A stretch of DNA of 64,000 nucleotides from Sphingomonas gei (GCF_004792685.1 NZ_SRXT01000001.1:124001-188000); one strand, 5' to 3'. Shown: positions 28,177 to 37,712, counted from the stretch's first letter. Notes: a model not told the origin generated them from the sequence alone. Made by a program: numbers and translations.

Positions 28177-28572
28177 TTATTCGCCGCCGAAACCGGTATT
28201 ACCGCCGGCATCGTCGCGATCGCGACGACCACGGCCGCGCTCGCGGTCCTGACCCTTGCGCATCATCACGGTGGGACCCTGCTCCAGCTCGTCGACCTTG
28301 ACGGTCATGTAGCGGATCACGTCTTCATTGATCTGCGTCTGGCGCTCGAGCTCGGCGACGACGCCCGCGGGGGCGTCGATCTCGATCATCACGTAATGCG
28401 CCTTGCGGTTCTTGGCGATGCGATAGGCGAGCGAACGAAGACCCCAGGTCTCGGTCTTGAGAACCTTGCCCTTATTATCTTCGACGATCTTGGTGGCGGC
28501 TTCCGCCAGTGCATCCACTTGCGCCTGCGCCAGATCCTGGCGCGCAAGGAACACGTGCTCGTAAAGAGCCAT
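28177..28572 (-). CDS. rpsF: Ribosomal protein S6
   Basis: 131 residues from ATG 28572. It starts [20 protein letters not shown] and carries the S6 core ([23 protein letters not shown]). A basic, Arg/Gly/Asp-rich tail ([12 protein letters not shown]) follows, where E. coli S6 has its modified C-terminus. The open frame extends upstream to 28644 without similarity. It heads the rpsF-rpsR-rplI operon, and the 165 bp upstream should hold the promoter and possibly the S6:S18 autoregulatory leader. I did not identify that leader. Confidence 0.96.
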   Translation of the reverse strand: MALYEHVFLARQDLAQAQVDALAEAATKIVEDNKGKVLKTETWGLRSLAYRIAKNRKAHYVMIEIDAPAGVVAELERQTQINEDVIRYMTVKVDELEQGPTVMMRKGQDRERGRGRRDRDDAGGNTGFGGE

Positions 28573-28737
28573 GCGTTTCTTCTCACTGTTGGCCGATCGC
28601 TGACGCGCACCCCATGTGCAGCGCCCCTCCGGCTGTCGTCTCAAAAGTAATCGGGGGCAGAGACCGTGTCTCCACCCCGACTGCGGCGGCCTATGCGGGA
28701 AAAGCTGCGCAAATGCAAGCGACGGGCTGGAGCCCGG

Positions 28738-29736
28738 TCAACCCAAGCGGTTTGGCTCCGACTGGAACAGCGCGGCGCGCGCGAGATCGAGCGCGGCAAC
28801 CGCGTCCTGACGCGCCTGCGCGGCGCGCATCGCCTCGAAATCGAGCCGATCGAGCGCGCCTTCGATATGCTTGAGGAAGCCTATCGCGCTCTTTGCAGCG
28901 CCGACGCAATCTTCTCGGAAGGGGAATTGGTCGAGCTGCCACACGCCCTCCCACTGGTTCTTGCGCAGCGTGTAGAAGAACTCGAACAGCTCGATCGGAT
29001 GGACTGACCCGGCGATCATGTCGTCGTCCCAGCCGCGCAGATTGTCGTTCACGTCCATGCCGAACAGCCGGCCATGATCAATCGCCAACTGGGCGGCGTC
29101 CGCCGGGGATTCGCCGCCGTACAGCGAATGGCCGAAATCGAGGAGGATGCCGATATTGGGCAGGCCGATCTTCTCGATGCCCAGCAAGGTGCGCGCAACG
29201 CTGTCGAAGCTCATATGGTTGCGGGGCTCGCGTGGCTTGTATTCGATGACGAATTTCAGGTCGGGATTGGCCTGGGCAAGCTCGCTCACGCCGTCCAGGC
29301 TCTTGCGCCAGATGTCGCCATGATCGACCTGGAAGGGATAGTCCCAGCCGTCCTGGCCCGGCCACAATTTGACGTAGCTCGCGCCGAAGCGACGGACGAC
29401 ATTGGCGGCTTCCGTGATCAGCTCATTGGCGCGGCGGCGCACCCCGGCATCAGGGTTGGTGAACGCGCCCTTGGCAAATTCGCGCGTGTAGATTTCAGGG
29501 GTGATGCCGATCACGTCGAGATTGTTGCGCTTAAGCGCGGCTTCAACCGCGGCGAAATCGGTCTCGCCGCCGGGGAACGGATAGTTGATGTCGACCACCG
29601 ACAGGTCGCCAACCTGGCCAGCGAGGTCGATCATCTCGATCAGCGAGCGCGGCGGGCCATAGCCGTCGGTCGCATAGCGATCGACATAGGTCGCGAAGTG
29701 CCAGATCCCTGCGCCGAACTTCTGCTCGCTCGCCAT
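28738..29736 (-). CDS. TIM-barrel sugar isomerase, D-apiose isomerase-like
   Basis: 332 residues of the AP-endonuclease-2/xylose-isomerase-like superfamily. Probable metal ligands are visible in [24 protein letters not shown] and FGMDVNDN. The start follows GAGGAAG at good spacing. It lies 51 bp downstream of a DeoR-type regulator on the same strand and opposite a split transketolase and an FGGY kinase. In described non-oxidative D-apiose pathways an isomerase of this superfamily makes D-apulose, which is then phosphorylated and cleaved by a two-subunit transketolase; that full gene set is here. A related pentose or tetrose substrate such as erythrulose or rhamnulose is the alternative. Confidence 0.7.
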   Translation of the reverse strand: MASEQKFGAGIWHFATYVDRYATDGYGPPRSLIEMIDLAGQVGDLSVVDINYPFPGGETDFAAVEAALKRNNLDVIGITPEIYTREFAKGAFTNPDAGVRRRANELITEAANVVRRFGASYVKLWPGQDGWDYPFQVDHGDIWRKSLDGVSELAQANPDLKFVIEYKPREPRNHMSFDSVARTLLGIEKIGLPNIGILLDFGHSLYGGESPADAAQLAIDHGRLFGMDVNDNLRGWDDDMIAGSVHPIELFEFFYTLRKNQWEGVWQLDQFPFREDCVGAAKSAIGFLKHIEGALDRLDFEAMRAAQARQDAVAALDLARAALFQSEPNRLG

Positions 29737-29787
29737 GCATTCTTCCTCTCGATTGGTGCGCTCAGTGCGACCCGGGCGCGGAATTGC

Positions 29788-30579
29788 TCAAGTTGCGATC
29801 ATGACTTTCACGCCTGCATCTTCGAATGCGGCGCGATCCTCGTCCCGAATGCCTTCGTCGGTTACCAAAGCATGGACGAGTTCGATCCCCCCGAGTGAGG
29901 AGAAGGAGCGGCGGCCAATCTTGCTGCTGTCGGCGACGAGGATCACTTCGCTCGCTGACGAGATCATCGCCCGCTTCACCGAAATGTCGGACAGCGAAGG
30001 GAAGGTCAGTCCTGCCTCGACGGACACCGCCGCAGTGGCGAGGAACAACTTTTGCGCGAACAGGCCGTTGAAATAGTCGGCCGAACGTTCGCCGCTCAGC
30101 GACAGGGTCGGGGCCTTGAAATGCCCGCCAGGCATATGGACTTCGAAGGTCTGGAGTCCACCGAGCACCAATGCGATGTTGAGCGCATTGGTGATGATCG
30201 TCAGCCCTTCGCGATCGACGAGGTGCGTGGCGATCTCGGTCACCGTCGATCCCGAATCGAGGATTACGGTTTCGCCATCCGCGACCATCGCGGCGGCTGT
30301 CCGGCCAATCCGGCGCTTGGCGTCCATGTGGATCATATGGTGCAGCGCCATCGCCTGAACTTGCTGCGTCACCGATTTGAGGAACGCGCCGCCATGCTCG
30401 CGCACGATATGGCCTTCGCTTTCCAGCTTCTCGAGATCCTGGCGGACAGTGACTTCCGACACGCCAAAGGCTTCGGCGAGCGTGCGGACCCGCGCGGTTC
30501 CTTCTTCCTGCAGCCATTCAAGGATCTTCATCCGGCGTGCTTCGCCGAGCAAACCGTGAGTCGTCGGCCGTGCCATCAT
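29788..30579 (-). CDS. DeoR-family transcriptional regulator
   Basis: 263 residues starting at ATG 30579 (MMARPTTH) after a GGAG. The DeoR helix-turn-helix is clear: RRMKILEWLQEEG, then VRTLAEAFGVSEVTVRQDLEKLE. The sugar-phosphate-binding domain shows DSGSTVTEIA and NALNIALVLGG. Regulators of this family sense phosphorylated sugars and bind tandem repeats with helical spacing. Such repeats are present in its own promoter (30782-30812). It is co-directional with the isomerase and divergent from the transketolase/kinase operon, so it is the obvious repressor of both and, by the operator match, probably of distant glycan genes in this window. Confidence 0.9.
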   Translation of the reverse strand: MMARPTTHGLLGEARRMKILEWLQEEGTARVRTLAEAFGVSEVTVRQDLEKLESEGHIVREHGGAFLKSVTQQVQAMALHHMIHMDAKRRIGRTAAAMVADGETVILDSGSTVTEIATHLVDREGLTIITNALNIALVLGGLQTFEVHMPGGHFKAPTLSLSGERSADYFNGLFAQKLFLATAAVSVEAGLTFPSLSDISVKRAMISSASEVILVADSSKIGRRSFSSLGGIELVHALVTDEGIRDEDRAAFEDAGVKVMIAT

Positions 30580-30781
30580 TCGGTTCTCCAGCAGCGTCGC
30601 GACATGCGAAGCCCGAGCTGGTCTAGCATGACGGCGCCGAGGGTCATCCCGACCTTGATGCCGATTTGTGGCATGCCTCTGACCCTCTTCCTCGAGCACG
30701 CGGTCACGACCGCAATAGGGCCTTTGCTACCCGGCACGTGGGCGAATAGTCAAATGGATGCTTGTCATTTTCCCAAGAAAG

Positions 30782-30815
30782 CGAAATAAACGAAAAAAAT
30801 CGCAACATCTCGTAA
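30782..30815. promoter_or_regulatory. DeoR-type operator with about 10-bp-spaced CGAA motifs (site 1)
   Basis: Between the divergent DeoR and transketolase genes, CG steps occur at 30782, 30791, 30801 and 30811 in an AT-rich stretch beginning CGAAATAAACGAAAAAAAT. The motif pair CGAA-N5-CGAAA matches the sites at 35907, 42787-42831 and 54137. Position and periodicity fit a DeoR-family tandem operator. It lies 43-76 bp upstream of the transketolase start. Confidence 0.6.
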
Positions 30816-30857
30816 GGGTGGCGCAACGCATTCCGGGCAGCGTCCCGTCGTGAGGGC

Positions 30858-31718
30858 ATGGTGAGCAGAGAAAACGATACTATCTTATCCACGGAGCAGG
30901 CCGCGCATGTGAGGGCGCGCGCCCACTGGATCCGGCGTCAGGCCCTGCTCATGGCGCATCGCGCCGGGCAGGGGCATCCCGGTGGGGACCTGTCGGCGGC
31001 GGACATCCTCGCGACCCTGTATTTCGGCGTGATGCGTATCGATCCCGCAACGCCCGATGCTCCCGGCCGCGACCGTTTCGTGATGAGCAAGGGACACTGC
31101 ACCGGCGCGCTCTATTCGGCGCTGGCCAGGGCAGGATTTTTCCCTGTGGAGGAATTGACGACATATCTGCAGCCTGGCTCCCGGCTGAACGGCCATCCGA
31201 ACCGCGCCTATCTGCCCGGCGTCGAAACCAATACCGGGCCGCTGGGCCATGGCCTGCCGGTCGCCGTGGGCATCGCGGTGGCCGGGCAGATCGATGCCGC
31301 AGACTATCATGTGTTCGTGCTCACCGGCGACGGCGAGTTGCAGGAAGGCAGCATGTGGGAAGCAGCGATGTTCGCCGGGCATCGCGGGCTCGGCAACCTC
31401 ACTGCGATCGTCGACCGCAACGGATTGCAGCAGGGTGCGACCACCGAGGACACCAATGCGCTGGAACCGCTCGCCGATAAATGGCGCGCCTTCGGCTGGG
31501 AAGTCATGGAAGTCGACGGGCACGATCCAGCGGCATTGCTCTCCGCGCTTGCCATACCGGCCGAGCGGCGCGCACGGCCGCTGTGCGTGATCGCGCGCAC
31601 GACGAAGGGAAAGGGCGTCAGCTTCATGGAAAATCAGGCTGGCTGGCACCACGGTGTGCCCAGCGACGCGCAGCTGGCGCAGGCGTTCGCCGAGCTCGAT
31701 GCGGAGCTGCAGGCATGA
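30858..31718 (+). CDS. Transketolase-like N-terminal subunit (AptA-like)
   Basis: 286 residues corresponding to the thiamine-diphosphate-binding half of transketolase. It has GHPGGDLSAADILATLYF, SKGHCTGALYSAL, TGPLGHGLPVAVG and the TPP/Mg motif GDGELQEGSMWEAA beginning at residue 157. It ends about where the N-terminal domain of full transketolase stops; the remainder is encoded by the next gene, overlapping by 4 bp. Split transketolases of this form include apulose-4-phosphate transketolase subunit A as well as poorly characterised paralogues. The adjacent isomerase and FGGY kinase favour the apiose role. The normal housekeeping transketolase is expected elsewhere. Confidence 0.78.
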   Translation: MVSRENDTILSTEQAAHVRARAHWIRRQALLMAHRAGQGHPGGDLSAADILATLYFGVMRIDPATPDAPGRDRFVMSKGHCTGALYSALARAGFFPVEELTTYLQPGSRLNGHPNRAYLPGVETNTGPLGHGLPVAVGIAVAGQIDAADYHVFVLTGDGELQEGSMWEAAMFAGHRGLGNLTAIVDRNGLQQGATTEDTNALEPLADKWRAFGWEVMEVDGHDPAALLSALAIPAERRARPLCVIARTTKGKGVSFMENQAGWHHGVPSDAQLAQAFAELDAELQA

Positions 31719-32671
31719 GCGCGGCGGTTCCCGTGACGGGCATGTTCGATTGCCGCAATGCCTATGTGGAGACGCTCGAGGCGCTGGCGGCCGAGGACTC
31801 GCGGATCGTCGCGGTGGTCAACGACTCGGTAGGATCGAGCAAGCTCGGTAAGTTCCGCGAACGCTTTCCGGAGCGGCTGATCAACGTCGGCATCGCCGAG
31901 CAGAACATGGTCGGGGTCGGCGCGGGGCTGGCCAATGGCGGCAAGGTGCCGTTCGTCAGCGGCGCTGCTTGCTTCCTCACGGCGCGGGCGCTGGAGCAGA
32001 TCAAGGTCGATTGCGCCTATAGCAACGCCAATGTGAAGCTGTGCGGCATCTCGAGCGGAGTCGCTTATGGCGAGCTGGGCCCGACGCATCACAGCATCGA
32101 GGATCTCGCCTGGCTACGCACCCTGAAGGGGCTCACCGTGATCGTGCCGTCCGATCCCTGGGAAACCGCCGAAGCGATCCGCTGGGCCGCCGCGCATCCG
32201 GGACCGGTGTTCATCCGGCTCAGCCGCATGCCGGTCCCGGCGCTGCCGCGGCCCGCAGACGCGCGCTTCGAGATCGGCAAGGCCGAGCTGCTGCGCGAGG
32301 GCGACGACATCGCCGTTATCGCTTGCGGTACGCTGGTCCATCACGCGCTTGCCGCCGCCGACCTGCTTGCCGCCGATGGAATCGAAACGCGGGTGCTCAA
32401 CATGGCGACGATCGCGCCGTTCGATGCCGAGGCAGTGATCGCCGCCGCGGGCACCGGCGGGATCGTCACTGCCGAGGAGCATGTCGTCCGTGGCGGGCTA
32501 GGCGGCGCGGTGGCGGAATGCGTCGTTGCCGAGCGGCCGGTGCCGGTGCGCATCCTCGGCTTCCCGGGATTCCTGCCGACCGGGTCGGCCGAATGGCTGA
32601 TGGAGCAACACGGCCTCAGCGCCGCGGGCATCGCCCAGGCGGCGCGCGACCTGATCGCCCGGCGCCGCTGA
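31715..32671 (+). CDS. Transketolase-like C-terminal subunit (AptB-like)
   Basis: 318 residues containing the pyrimidine-binding domain with INVGIAEQNM (catalytic-type Glu62), the THHSIEDLAWLRTLKGLTVIVPSDP region and the C-terminal transketolase domain with GTLVHHAL. It is translationally coupled to the N-terminal subunit upstream (ATGA) and to the FGGY kinase downstream (TGATG). The two subunits should form a heteromeric enzyme that transfers a two-carbon ketol unit from a phosphorylated ketose. For apulose 4-phosphate the products would be a pentose phosphate and dihydroxyacetone phosphate. Substrate identity is inferred from the operon. Confidence 0.78.
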   Translation: MSAAVPVTGMFDCRNAYVETLEALAAEDSRIVAVVNDSVGSSKLGKFRERFPERLINVGIAEQNMVGVGAGLANGGKVPFVSGAACFLTARALEQIKVDCAYSNANVKLCGISSGVAYGELGPTHHSIEDLAWLRTLKGLTVIVPSDPWETAEAIRWAAAHPGPVFIRLSRMPVPALPRPADARFEIGKAELLREGDDIAVIACGTLVHHALAAADLLAADGIETRVLNMATIAPFDAEAVIAAAGTGGIVTAEEHVVRGGLGGAVAECVVAERPVPVRILGFPGFLPTGSAEWLMEQHGLSAAGIAQAARDLIARRR

Positions 32672-34137
32672 TGGCGCGCGCGGCGATCCTCGCGGTCGAC
32701 CAGGGGACGACGAACACCAAGGCACTGCTGATCGCCGCCGATTCGGGCGAAGTACTTGGCCGCGCCTCGCATTCACTGGGCGTGACGATTCCCCGCCCGG
32801 GCTGGGCCGAGCAATCTGCCGAGGCGATCTGGGGTAGCGTCGCGGGGGCATTCGCCGAAGTGCTGGCCACCACGCCGGGCGTTGAGGTCGCGACCATCGC
32901 CATCGCCAACCAGCGCGAGACGGTGTTGCTCTGGGACGCCGCGAGCGGCGAGCCGGTGGCTCCGGCGATCAGCTGGCAGTGCCGTCGCACCTCGGATCGC
33001 TGCGCCGCGCTGCGCCCGTACGAAGCGGCGATCGTCGCGGCAACCGGGCTCGGTATCGATCCGCTGGCATCGAGCACCAAGCTCGCCTGGCTGCTCGACG
33101 AGACACCGGGCGCGCGGGCGCGAGCGGAAGCGGGCGAATTGCGCGCCGGGACGGTCGACAGCTGGTTGCTGTCGCGGCTGACCGGCGGCGCGGCGCACGC
33201 CACCGACCCGAGCAATGCGTCGCGCACGCAGCTTATGTCGCTCGATACGCTCGATTGGGATCCGGCGATGCTGGCGTTGTTCGGGATTCCTGCATCGATC
33301 CTCGCCACGATCCGGCCGTCGGATTCGCGTTTCGGTGAGACGCGGGCGGCGGGCGTACCTTCGGGGTTGCCGATCCACACGATGATGGGCGATTCGCATG
33401 CCGCGTTGCTCGGCCATGGCTTTGCCGACGCGGGGCAGGCCAAGGTGACGTGCGGGACCGGATCGTCGCTGATGGGTGTTACGCCGGGACGCGTGCATTC
33501 CTCGCATGGCCTGTGGAGCACGATCGCCTGGGTCAAGGGCGACCAAGTGTTCCACGCGCTCGAAGGCAATGTCGCGGTGTCGGGGCATGCGGCTGCGTTC
33601 GCGGTGCGGCTGATGAACCTCAAGGACGAAGCCGAACTCGGCGCACTTGCCGCCTCGGTGGACGGAAGCGACGGCGTAACCTTCGTCCCCGCGCTCGCCG
33701 GGCTCGGCGCGCCGCACTGGCGCGATGCCGCGCGCGGACAGCTCACCGGAATGTCTCTCGGCACCAAGCCGGCGCATGTCGCGCGCGCGGTGATCGAGGG
33801 AATCGCGCTTCAGATTTCGGACATCGTGTTCGCCATGGACGCCGATCTCGGCACCCCGCTGGCGACATTGTCGGTGGATGGCGGCGCGGCGAGCAACGAT
33901 TTGCTCGCCCAGATTCTTGCCGACGCGATCGGGCGGCCTGTGCTGCGCCCGCACCAGCTCGATCTTGGCGCCCGCGGCGTCGCCCGCCTCGCGGCCGAAG
34001 CCGCCGGGCTGGTCAGCGCGCCCTGGCCCGAGGGGCCGCGCGATCGGTTCGAGCCGGCGATGCGCGAAGCCGATCGAGCCGCGATGCACAGCCGCTGGCG
34101 CGCGGCAGTCGAAGCGGCAGCGCGGCCCGCCGGCTGA
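32671..34137 (+). CDS. FGGY-family carbohydrate kinase, apulose kinase-like
   Basis: 488 residues. The N-terminal phosphate loop DQGTTNTKALLI, ISWQCRRTSDRC, the TGSSLMG segment of the FGGY_C domain and the VDGGAASNDLLAQ adenine-binding motif are all present. The overall form is closest to glycerol/xylulokinase-like FGGY enzymes. Its stop precedes a convergent D-lactate dehydrogenase by only 3 bp. Being the last gene of the transketolase operon, it should phosphorylate the ketose produced by the isomerase (D-apulose to apulose 4-phosphate). Xylulose, erythrulose or glycerol remain alternative substrates. Confidence 0.78.
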   Translation: MARAAILAVDQGTTNTKALLIAADSGEVLGRASHSLGVTIPRPGWAEQSAEAIWGSVAGAFAEVLATTPGVEVATIAIANQRETVLLWDAASGEPVAPAISWQCRRTSDRCAALRPYEAAIVAATGLGIDPLASSTKLAWLLDETPGARARAEAGELRAGTVDSWLLSRLTGGAAHATDPSNASRTQLMSLDTLDWDPAMLALFGIPASILATIRPSDSRFGETRAAGVPSGLPIHTMMGDSHAALLGHGFADAGQAKVTCGTGSSLMGVTPGRVHSSHGLWSTIAWVKGDQVFHALEGNVAVSGHAAAFAVRLMNLKDEAELGALAASVDGSDGVTFVPALAGLGAPHWRDAARGQLTGMSLGTKPAHVARAVIEGIALQISDIVFAMDADLGTPLATLSVDGGAASNDLLAQILADAIGRPVLRPHQLDLGARGVARLAAEAAGLVSAPWPEGPRDRFEPAMREADRAAMHSRWRAAVEAAARPAG

Positions 34138-34140
34138 CGA

Positions 34141-35856
34141 TCAGCGCGCCGCTTCGCGGCTGGTATGGCCGATCCCGGGGTTGAACATGTTGCACGGATC
34201 GAGCGCCGCATAATGCGCCCGGAGCGCCGGCTTGGCGGGATAGAGATGCCCGACATTGTGCTCGGCGGGATATTCGGCGCCGCGGCGATCGAGCAGCTCC
34301 CACATCGCATGTTCGAGCGCGAGCGGGTCGCTGCCCTTGCGGACGATATAGTCCTGGTGGAAGACGTGGCAGAGGAAGTGCCCGTAATAGAGCTTGTGCA
34401 GGATCGGCGCGGACAGAGCCTCGGGCAGCCGCTCGAACCAGTCCAGCGTGTTGCGCGGCAAAGCGATGTCCAATGCGACGATGTCCTCGACCGCGTCGGC
34501 GTGGATCTGCCGGTAGCGCACTGCCGCACCGGCGGCGGCGAAGCGGTGGAGAAAGGCGGCGTCGCCTTCCGCGGCCGTACATTCGAACCAGTCGCCGACG
34601 GCGGAGGGATAGCGCGCCGCCAGCGCTTCCCGCGCCTCCGCCACGCCCTCCTCGGATATCCGCAGCACGAGATGATGCTCGTAGCAGTCGCGCCAGGCGA
34701 GCATCCGGGCCGGCAGGTGATCGGGCATTCGATCGGCGAGCCACTGGAGCATCCGGTCCGCGAGATGCTCGCCGAGGAAGGGTAGCCGCGTTGCCAGTGA
34801 ATCGAGCCGCGCCTTGATCGCGTACAGCAGAGGCAGGCGATCGGTGCCGAGGTGGCGGATCGCGAGATAGGTGTCCTTGCCGTAGCGCGCGGCGATGTCG
34901 AACGCCTCGCGGTGCATATATTCCGCCGCGATCGGCAGATGCGCGAAGCTGCCGAGGATCGTCCGGCGAAGTGCCGCGAGTTCGGCCGGGTCACTGGTGC
35001 CGATATAGAAGACGCGAGTCCCGGCTTCCTTGGGGAAAGTGTCGAGCCGGACCGCGAACACCATCAGCTTGCCCGCGCTTCCCGAGGCTTCGAACAGCCG
35101 CGACGGATCGGCGTTGAACCGCGCCGGCGTATCGGCATGGATCGCGCGGACATGCGCGCCGTAATGCGGGTCCGATGCGGCGCGGTCGGCCGCCGTCACA
35201 TCCGCTCCGTCAAAGGCGCCGCGTTCGAGCCGGTCGAGGATCGTCTCGGGATCGGTGCCGAGCGTGATGCCGAGATGATTGACCAGCGACAGCGTGCCGT
35301 GCGCGTCGACCTGCGCATAGAGCGCGAGCTCGGTATACGCCGGCCCGCGGCGGACCAGCGCGCCGCCCGAATTGTTGCAGACCCCGCCCATCACCGACGC
35401 ACCGATGCATGAAGAGCCGATCACCGAATGCGGCTCGCGGCCAAGCGGCTTGAGGCGTGCCTCGAGTTCGTACAACGTCGTGCCGGGCAGCGCGACGACC
35501 TGCTCCCCCCCGCGGATCAGATGCAACCCGTTGATTCGGAGCGTGTTGATCACGACGACGGGCCGATCGTAATCGCCGTGCGGAGTCGATCCGCCGGTCA
35601 GCCCGGTATTGGCCGCCTGGGCGATGACGATGACGCCCGCGGCGACGCAGGCCTCGAGCACGCGCCATTGCTCCACCAGCGTGCCCGGACGCACCACCGC
35701 CAGCACCTTGCCGTTGCCGAAACGAAAGCCGGTGCGGTAGCGCAGCGTCTGACGGTCTTCGGCCAGCACATGGCGGCGCCCGACGATCTGCGCGAAGGCG
35801 GTGAGCAGCGCGGCGCTATCATGGCGGGCCGGCGCGGGAGCGGAGGGGAGGTGCAT
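34141..35856 (-). CDS. dld: Quinone-dependent D-lactate dehydrogenase
   Basis: 571 residues, the same length as the E. coli enzyme. The FAD-binding type-4 domain carries the GTLVEQWRVLEAC and TGGSTPHGDYDR segments, with IGSSCIGASVMGGVCNNSGGAL. The C-terminal membrane-binding and catalytic region includes HRFAAAGAAVRY and GHLYPAKPALRAHY. Dld oxidises D-lactate to pyruvate at the inner membrane. It is convergent with the kinase and divergent from an MFS permease. Their shared 123-bp promoter contains a CGAA-N6-CGATA site, placing dld in the putative apiose regulon. A link through methylglyoxal formed from dihydroxyacetone phosphate is speculation. Confidence 0.88.
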   Translation of the reverse strand: MHLPSAPAPARHDSAALLTAFAQIVGRRHVLAEDRQTLRYRTGFRFGNGKVLAVVRPGTLVEQWRVLEACVAAGVIVIAQAANTGLTGGSTPHGDYDRPVVVINTLRINGLHLIRGGEQVVALPGTTLYELEARLKPLGREPHSVIGSSCIGASVMGGVCNNSGGALVRRGPAYTELALYAQVDAHGTLSLVNHLGITLGTDPETILDRLERGAFDGADVTAADRAASDPHYGAHVRAIHADTPARFNADPSRLFEASGSAGKLMVFAVRLDTFPKEAGTRVFYIGTSDPAELAALRRTILGSFAHLPIAAEYMHREAFDIAARYGKDTYLAIRHLGTDRLPLLYAIKARLDSLATRLPFLGEHLADRMLQWLADRMPDHLPARMLAWRDCYEHHLVLRISEEGVAEAREALAARYPSAVGDWFECTAAEGDAAFLHRFAAAGAAVRYRQIHADAVEDIVALDIALPRNTLDWFERLPEALSAPILHKLYYGHFLCHVFHQDYIVRKGSDPLALEHAMWELLDRRGAEYPAEHNVGHLYPAKPALRAHYAALDPCNMFNPGIGHTSREAAR

Positions 35857-35906
35857 TGGTACGGTTCCTGACACGCCATCGACGCGCGCCGACGCGGATG
35901 GACTTT

Positions 35907-35921
35907 CGAATTTCTTCGATA
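35907..35921. promoter_or_regulatory. DeoR-type operator (site 2)
   Basis: CGAATTTCTTCGATA in the divergent dld/MFS promoter matches CGAA-N6-CGAWA, with CG steps 10 bp apart (35907 and 35917). It lies 59-73 bp upstream of the MFS start and 51 bp from the dld start, inside an otherwise GC-rich region. Confidence 0.55.
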
Positions 35922-35979
35922 TACTCCTGATCGCAAATCCGCGGCCGGTCGGCAAGCGGGATCCGGGAGAGCGACCACC

Positions 35980-37278
35980 ATGACAGCCACGATTGCCGGC
36001 CAAGCCGCGCGAGACGACGGCCGCAGCAAGCCCGGGGACTGGAAGAACACCATTCTCGCCGGCCTGGCCAATTACATCGATTCGGGCTCGATCGTCGCGG
36101 GATCGGCGGCGCTGGCCTTGTGGGTCGAAGCCTATCACCTCGACAACAATCTGGTCGGGCTGCTCGGCGCGTTCGGCCCCAATGCCATCGCGGCGGGGAT
36201 CGGCGCGCTGATCGGCGGGCGGCTGTGCGACCTGTTCGGGCGCAAGAAGATCTACCAATACGACATGCTGTTCTACGCGTTCGGGATGCTCTTCCTGATC
36301 TTCGCGATGAACGCGTGGATGATCGTGGTCGGCTTCTTCCTCGTCGGGCTCGCGGTGGGCGCCGACATCCCCGCCTCCTGGTCGCTGATCCTCGAAATGG
36401 CGCCCGACCGCGAACGCGGCAAGCATAGCGGCGTCGCGCAGGTGCTCTGGTATCTGGGACCCGTCGTCGTGCTGCTGATGTTCCTCGTGCTCTCGCCGCT
36501 CGGACTGCTGGGTGCGCGGATCGTGTTCGCGCATCTCGCCATTCTCGCGGTGGCGCTGACCTTCCTGCGCTCGCGCATGCCCGAATCCGAGCGCTGGCTC
36601 GAGGCGCAGGCGAACGCCCAGGGCGGCGGACCGGTGCCCGAGCGCGCGCGGCTTCGCGACCTGTTCACGCGCAAGCACCTCCGATCGATGGCGTTCCTCG
36701 CCGGCATGTACGTGTTCTGGAACCTGTGGGCCGGAACCAACGGCTTCTTCTTCCCCTATATCCTGCGCACCGTAGGCGGTCAGAGCCAGGTCGGCGCCGT
36801 CGCGATCCAGGCGCTGAGCTTCCTGATCGGCATGCTGTCGATCTGGCTGGTGTTCATGCGGTTTTCGGACCGCGTCAACCAGCGGGCGATGTTCCTCGCC
36901 TCGGCGCTGATCCAGGTGGTGGGCATGGCGCTGCTCGCGATATTCCCGCTGACGCTGCCGGTGGCGCTGATCCACGTCTTCCTGATGGCGTTCGGACAGG
37001 GTTTCGGCGCGCAATGCTTCTTCCAATTGTGGAGCGGCGAGATGTTCCCGACCTTGCTGCGCAGCACCGCGCAGGGGGTGATGTTCGCGATGGTCCGCGT
37101 GACGCTGGGGGTGTTCAGCTTCTTCGTGCCGATGCTGACCGCGACGGGGTTCACCACGCTCGCCTGGATCCTGACCGGCTTCCTGGTGCTCAGCGGCCTG
37201 ATCGGGTTCCTCGGCGCGCCGCGCAACGAAGGCAAATCGCTCGACGAACTCGACGAGGAGCGCGGCGCAGCGGCGTGA
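35980..37278 (+). CDS. MFS sugar transporter
   Basis: 432 residues with 12 membrane helices. The sugar-porter-type motif GGRLCDLFGRKKIYQYD follows helix 2, and PASWSLILEMAPDRERGKHSG resembles the second-half motif. The C-terminus EGKSLDELDEE is typical of the sugar porter family. Start ATG 35980 follows GGGAGAG. With a DeoR-type site in its promoter and the isomerase/transketolase/kinase genes nearby, it probably imports the monosaccharide they consume. Related members carry myo-inositol, xylose or galactose. Confidence 0.82.
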   Translation: MTATIAGQAARDDGRSKPGDWKNTILAGLANYIDSGSIVAGSAALALWVEAYHLDNNLVGLLGAFGPNAIAAGIGALIGGRLCDLFGRKKIYQYDMLFYAFGMLFLIFAMNAWMIVVGFFLVGLAVGADIPASWSLILEMAPDRERGKHSGVAQVLWYLGPVVVLLMFLVLSPLGLLGARIVFAHLAILAVALTFLRSRMPESERWLEAQANAQGGGPVPERARLRDLFTRKHLRSMAFLAGMYVFWNLWAGTNGFFFPYILRTVGGQSQVGAVAIQALSFLIGMLSIWLVFMRFSDRVNQRAMFLASALIQVVGMALLAIFPLTLPVALIHVFLMAFGQGFGAQCFFQLWSGEMFPTLLRSTAQGVMFAMVRVTLGVFSFFVPMLTATGFTTLAWILTGFLVLSGLIGFLGAPRNEGKSLDELDEERGAAA

Positions 37279-37311
37279 CGGGGGCCGGCGGCGTCGGCCC
37301 CACAGCCTTGG

Positions 37312-37650
37312 AAGGTCACACCAGGGTCACACTGTCGCGCATGTTCCGGTCTGACCCTGCGCCGTCACTCGCAGCAAAGCGGGCATTGTTGTGCTTCGTC
37401 GTCGGAAAGGTGGAACATGACGACGCCGAAGTTGACACGGTGGCGGATGGCTTGTTCCGGATTGCCGAGGGACAAGGGCGCTTTGCGGAACGGCGAAGAC
37501 TGTGACGGTGTTCCGGGTCCGGGGCGTGGGACGCGCACAAGTAGCGCACGAGAAGCGCGTGCGACTGGTGCGATACGGACGATGTCAAAGAGCGGGCGCT
37601 GCGGCCGACCGCCTCAGGCAAGCAGATGAAATCCTACATTGCAAGGGGTG
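37312..37650 (+). repeat. Dispersed repeat, copy B
   Basis: It opens AAGGTCACACCAGGGTCACA (from about 37313) and closes GAAATCCTACATTGCAAGGG (ending 37647). These are the same termini as copy A at 16092-16275, but in the opposite orientation and with a longer, different interior. A shared CAAAGAGCGGG segment precedes the closing end. No coding capacity is visible. Confidence 0.65.
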
Positions 37651-37652
37651 AG

Positions 37653-37712
37653 GAGGAGGGTTCGAGCTTCCTTCGTTCCTTCGTCACTACTACGAAAACC
37701 CGAACCCTCCTC
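37653..37712. terminator. Stem-loop between convergent genes
   Basis: GAGGAGGGTTCG (37653-37664) and CGAACCCTCCTC (37701-37712) form a perfect 12-bp stem around a 36-nt loop. It could act as a bidirectional end signal between the MFS and hydrolase genes, but it lacks a clear T-run and may belong to the adjoining repeat. Confidence 0.45.
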
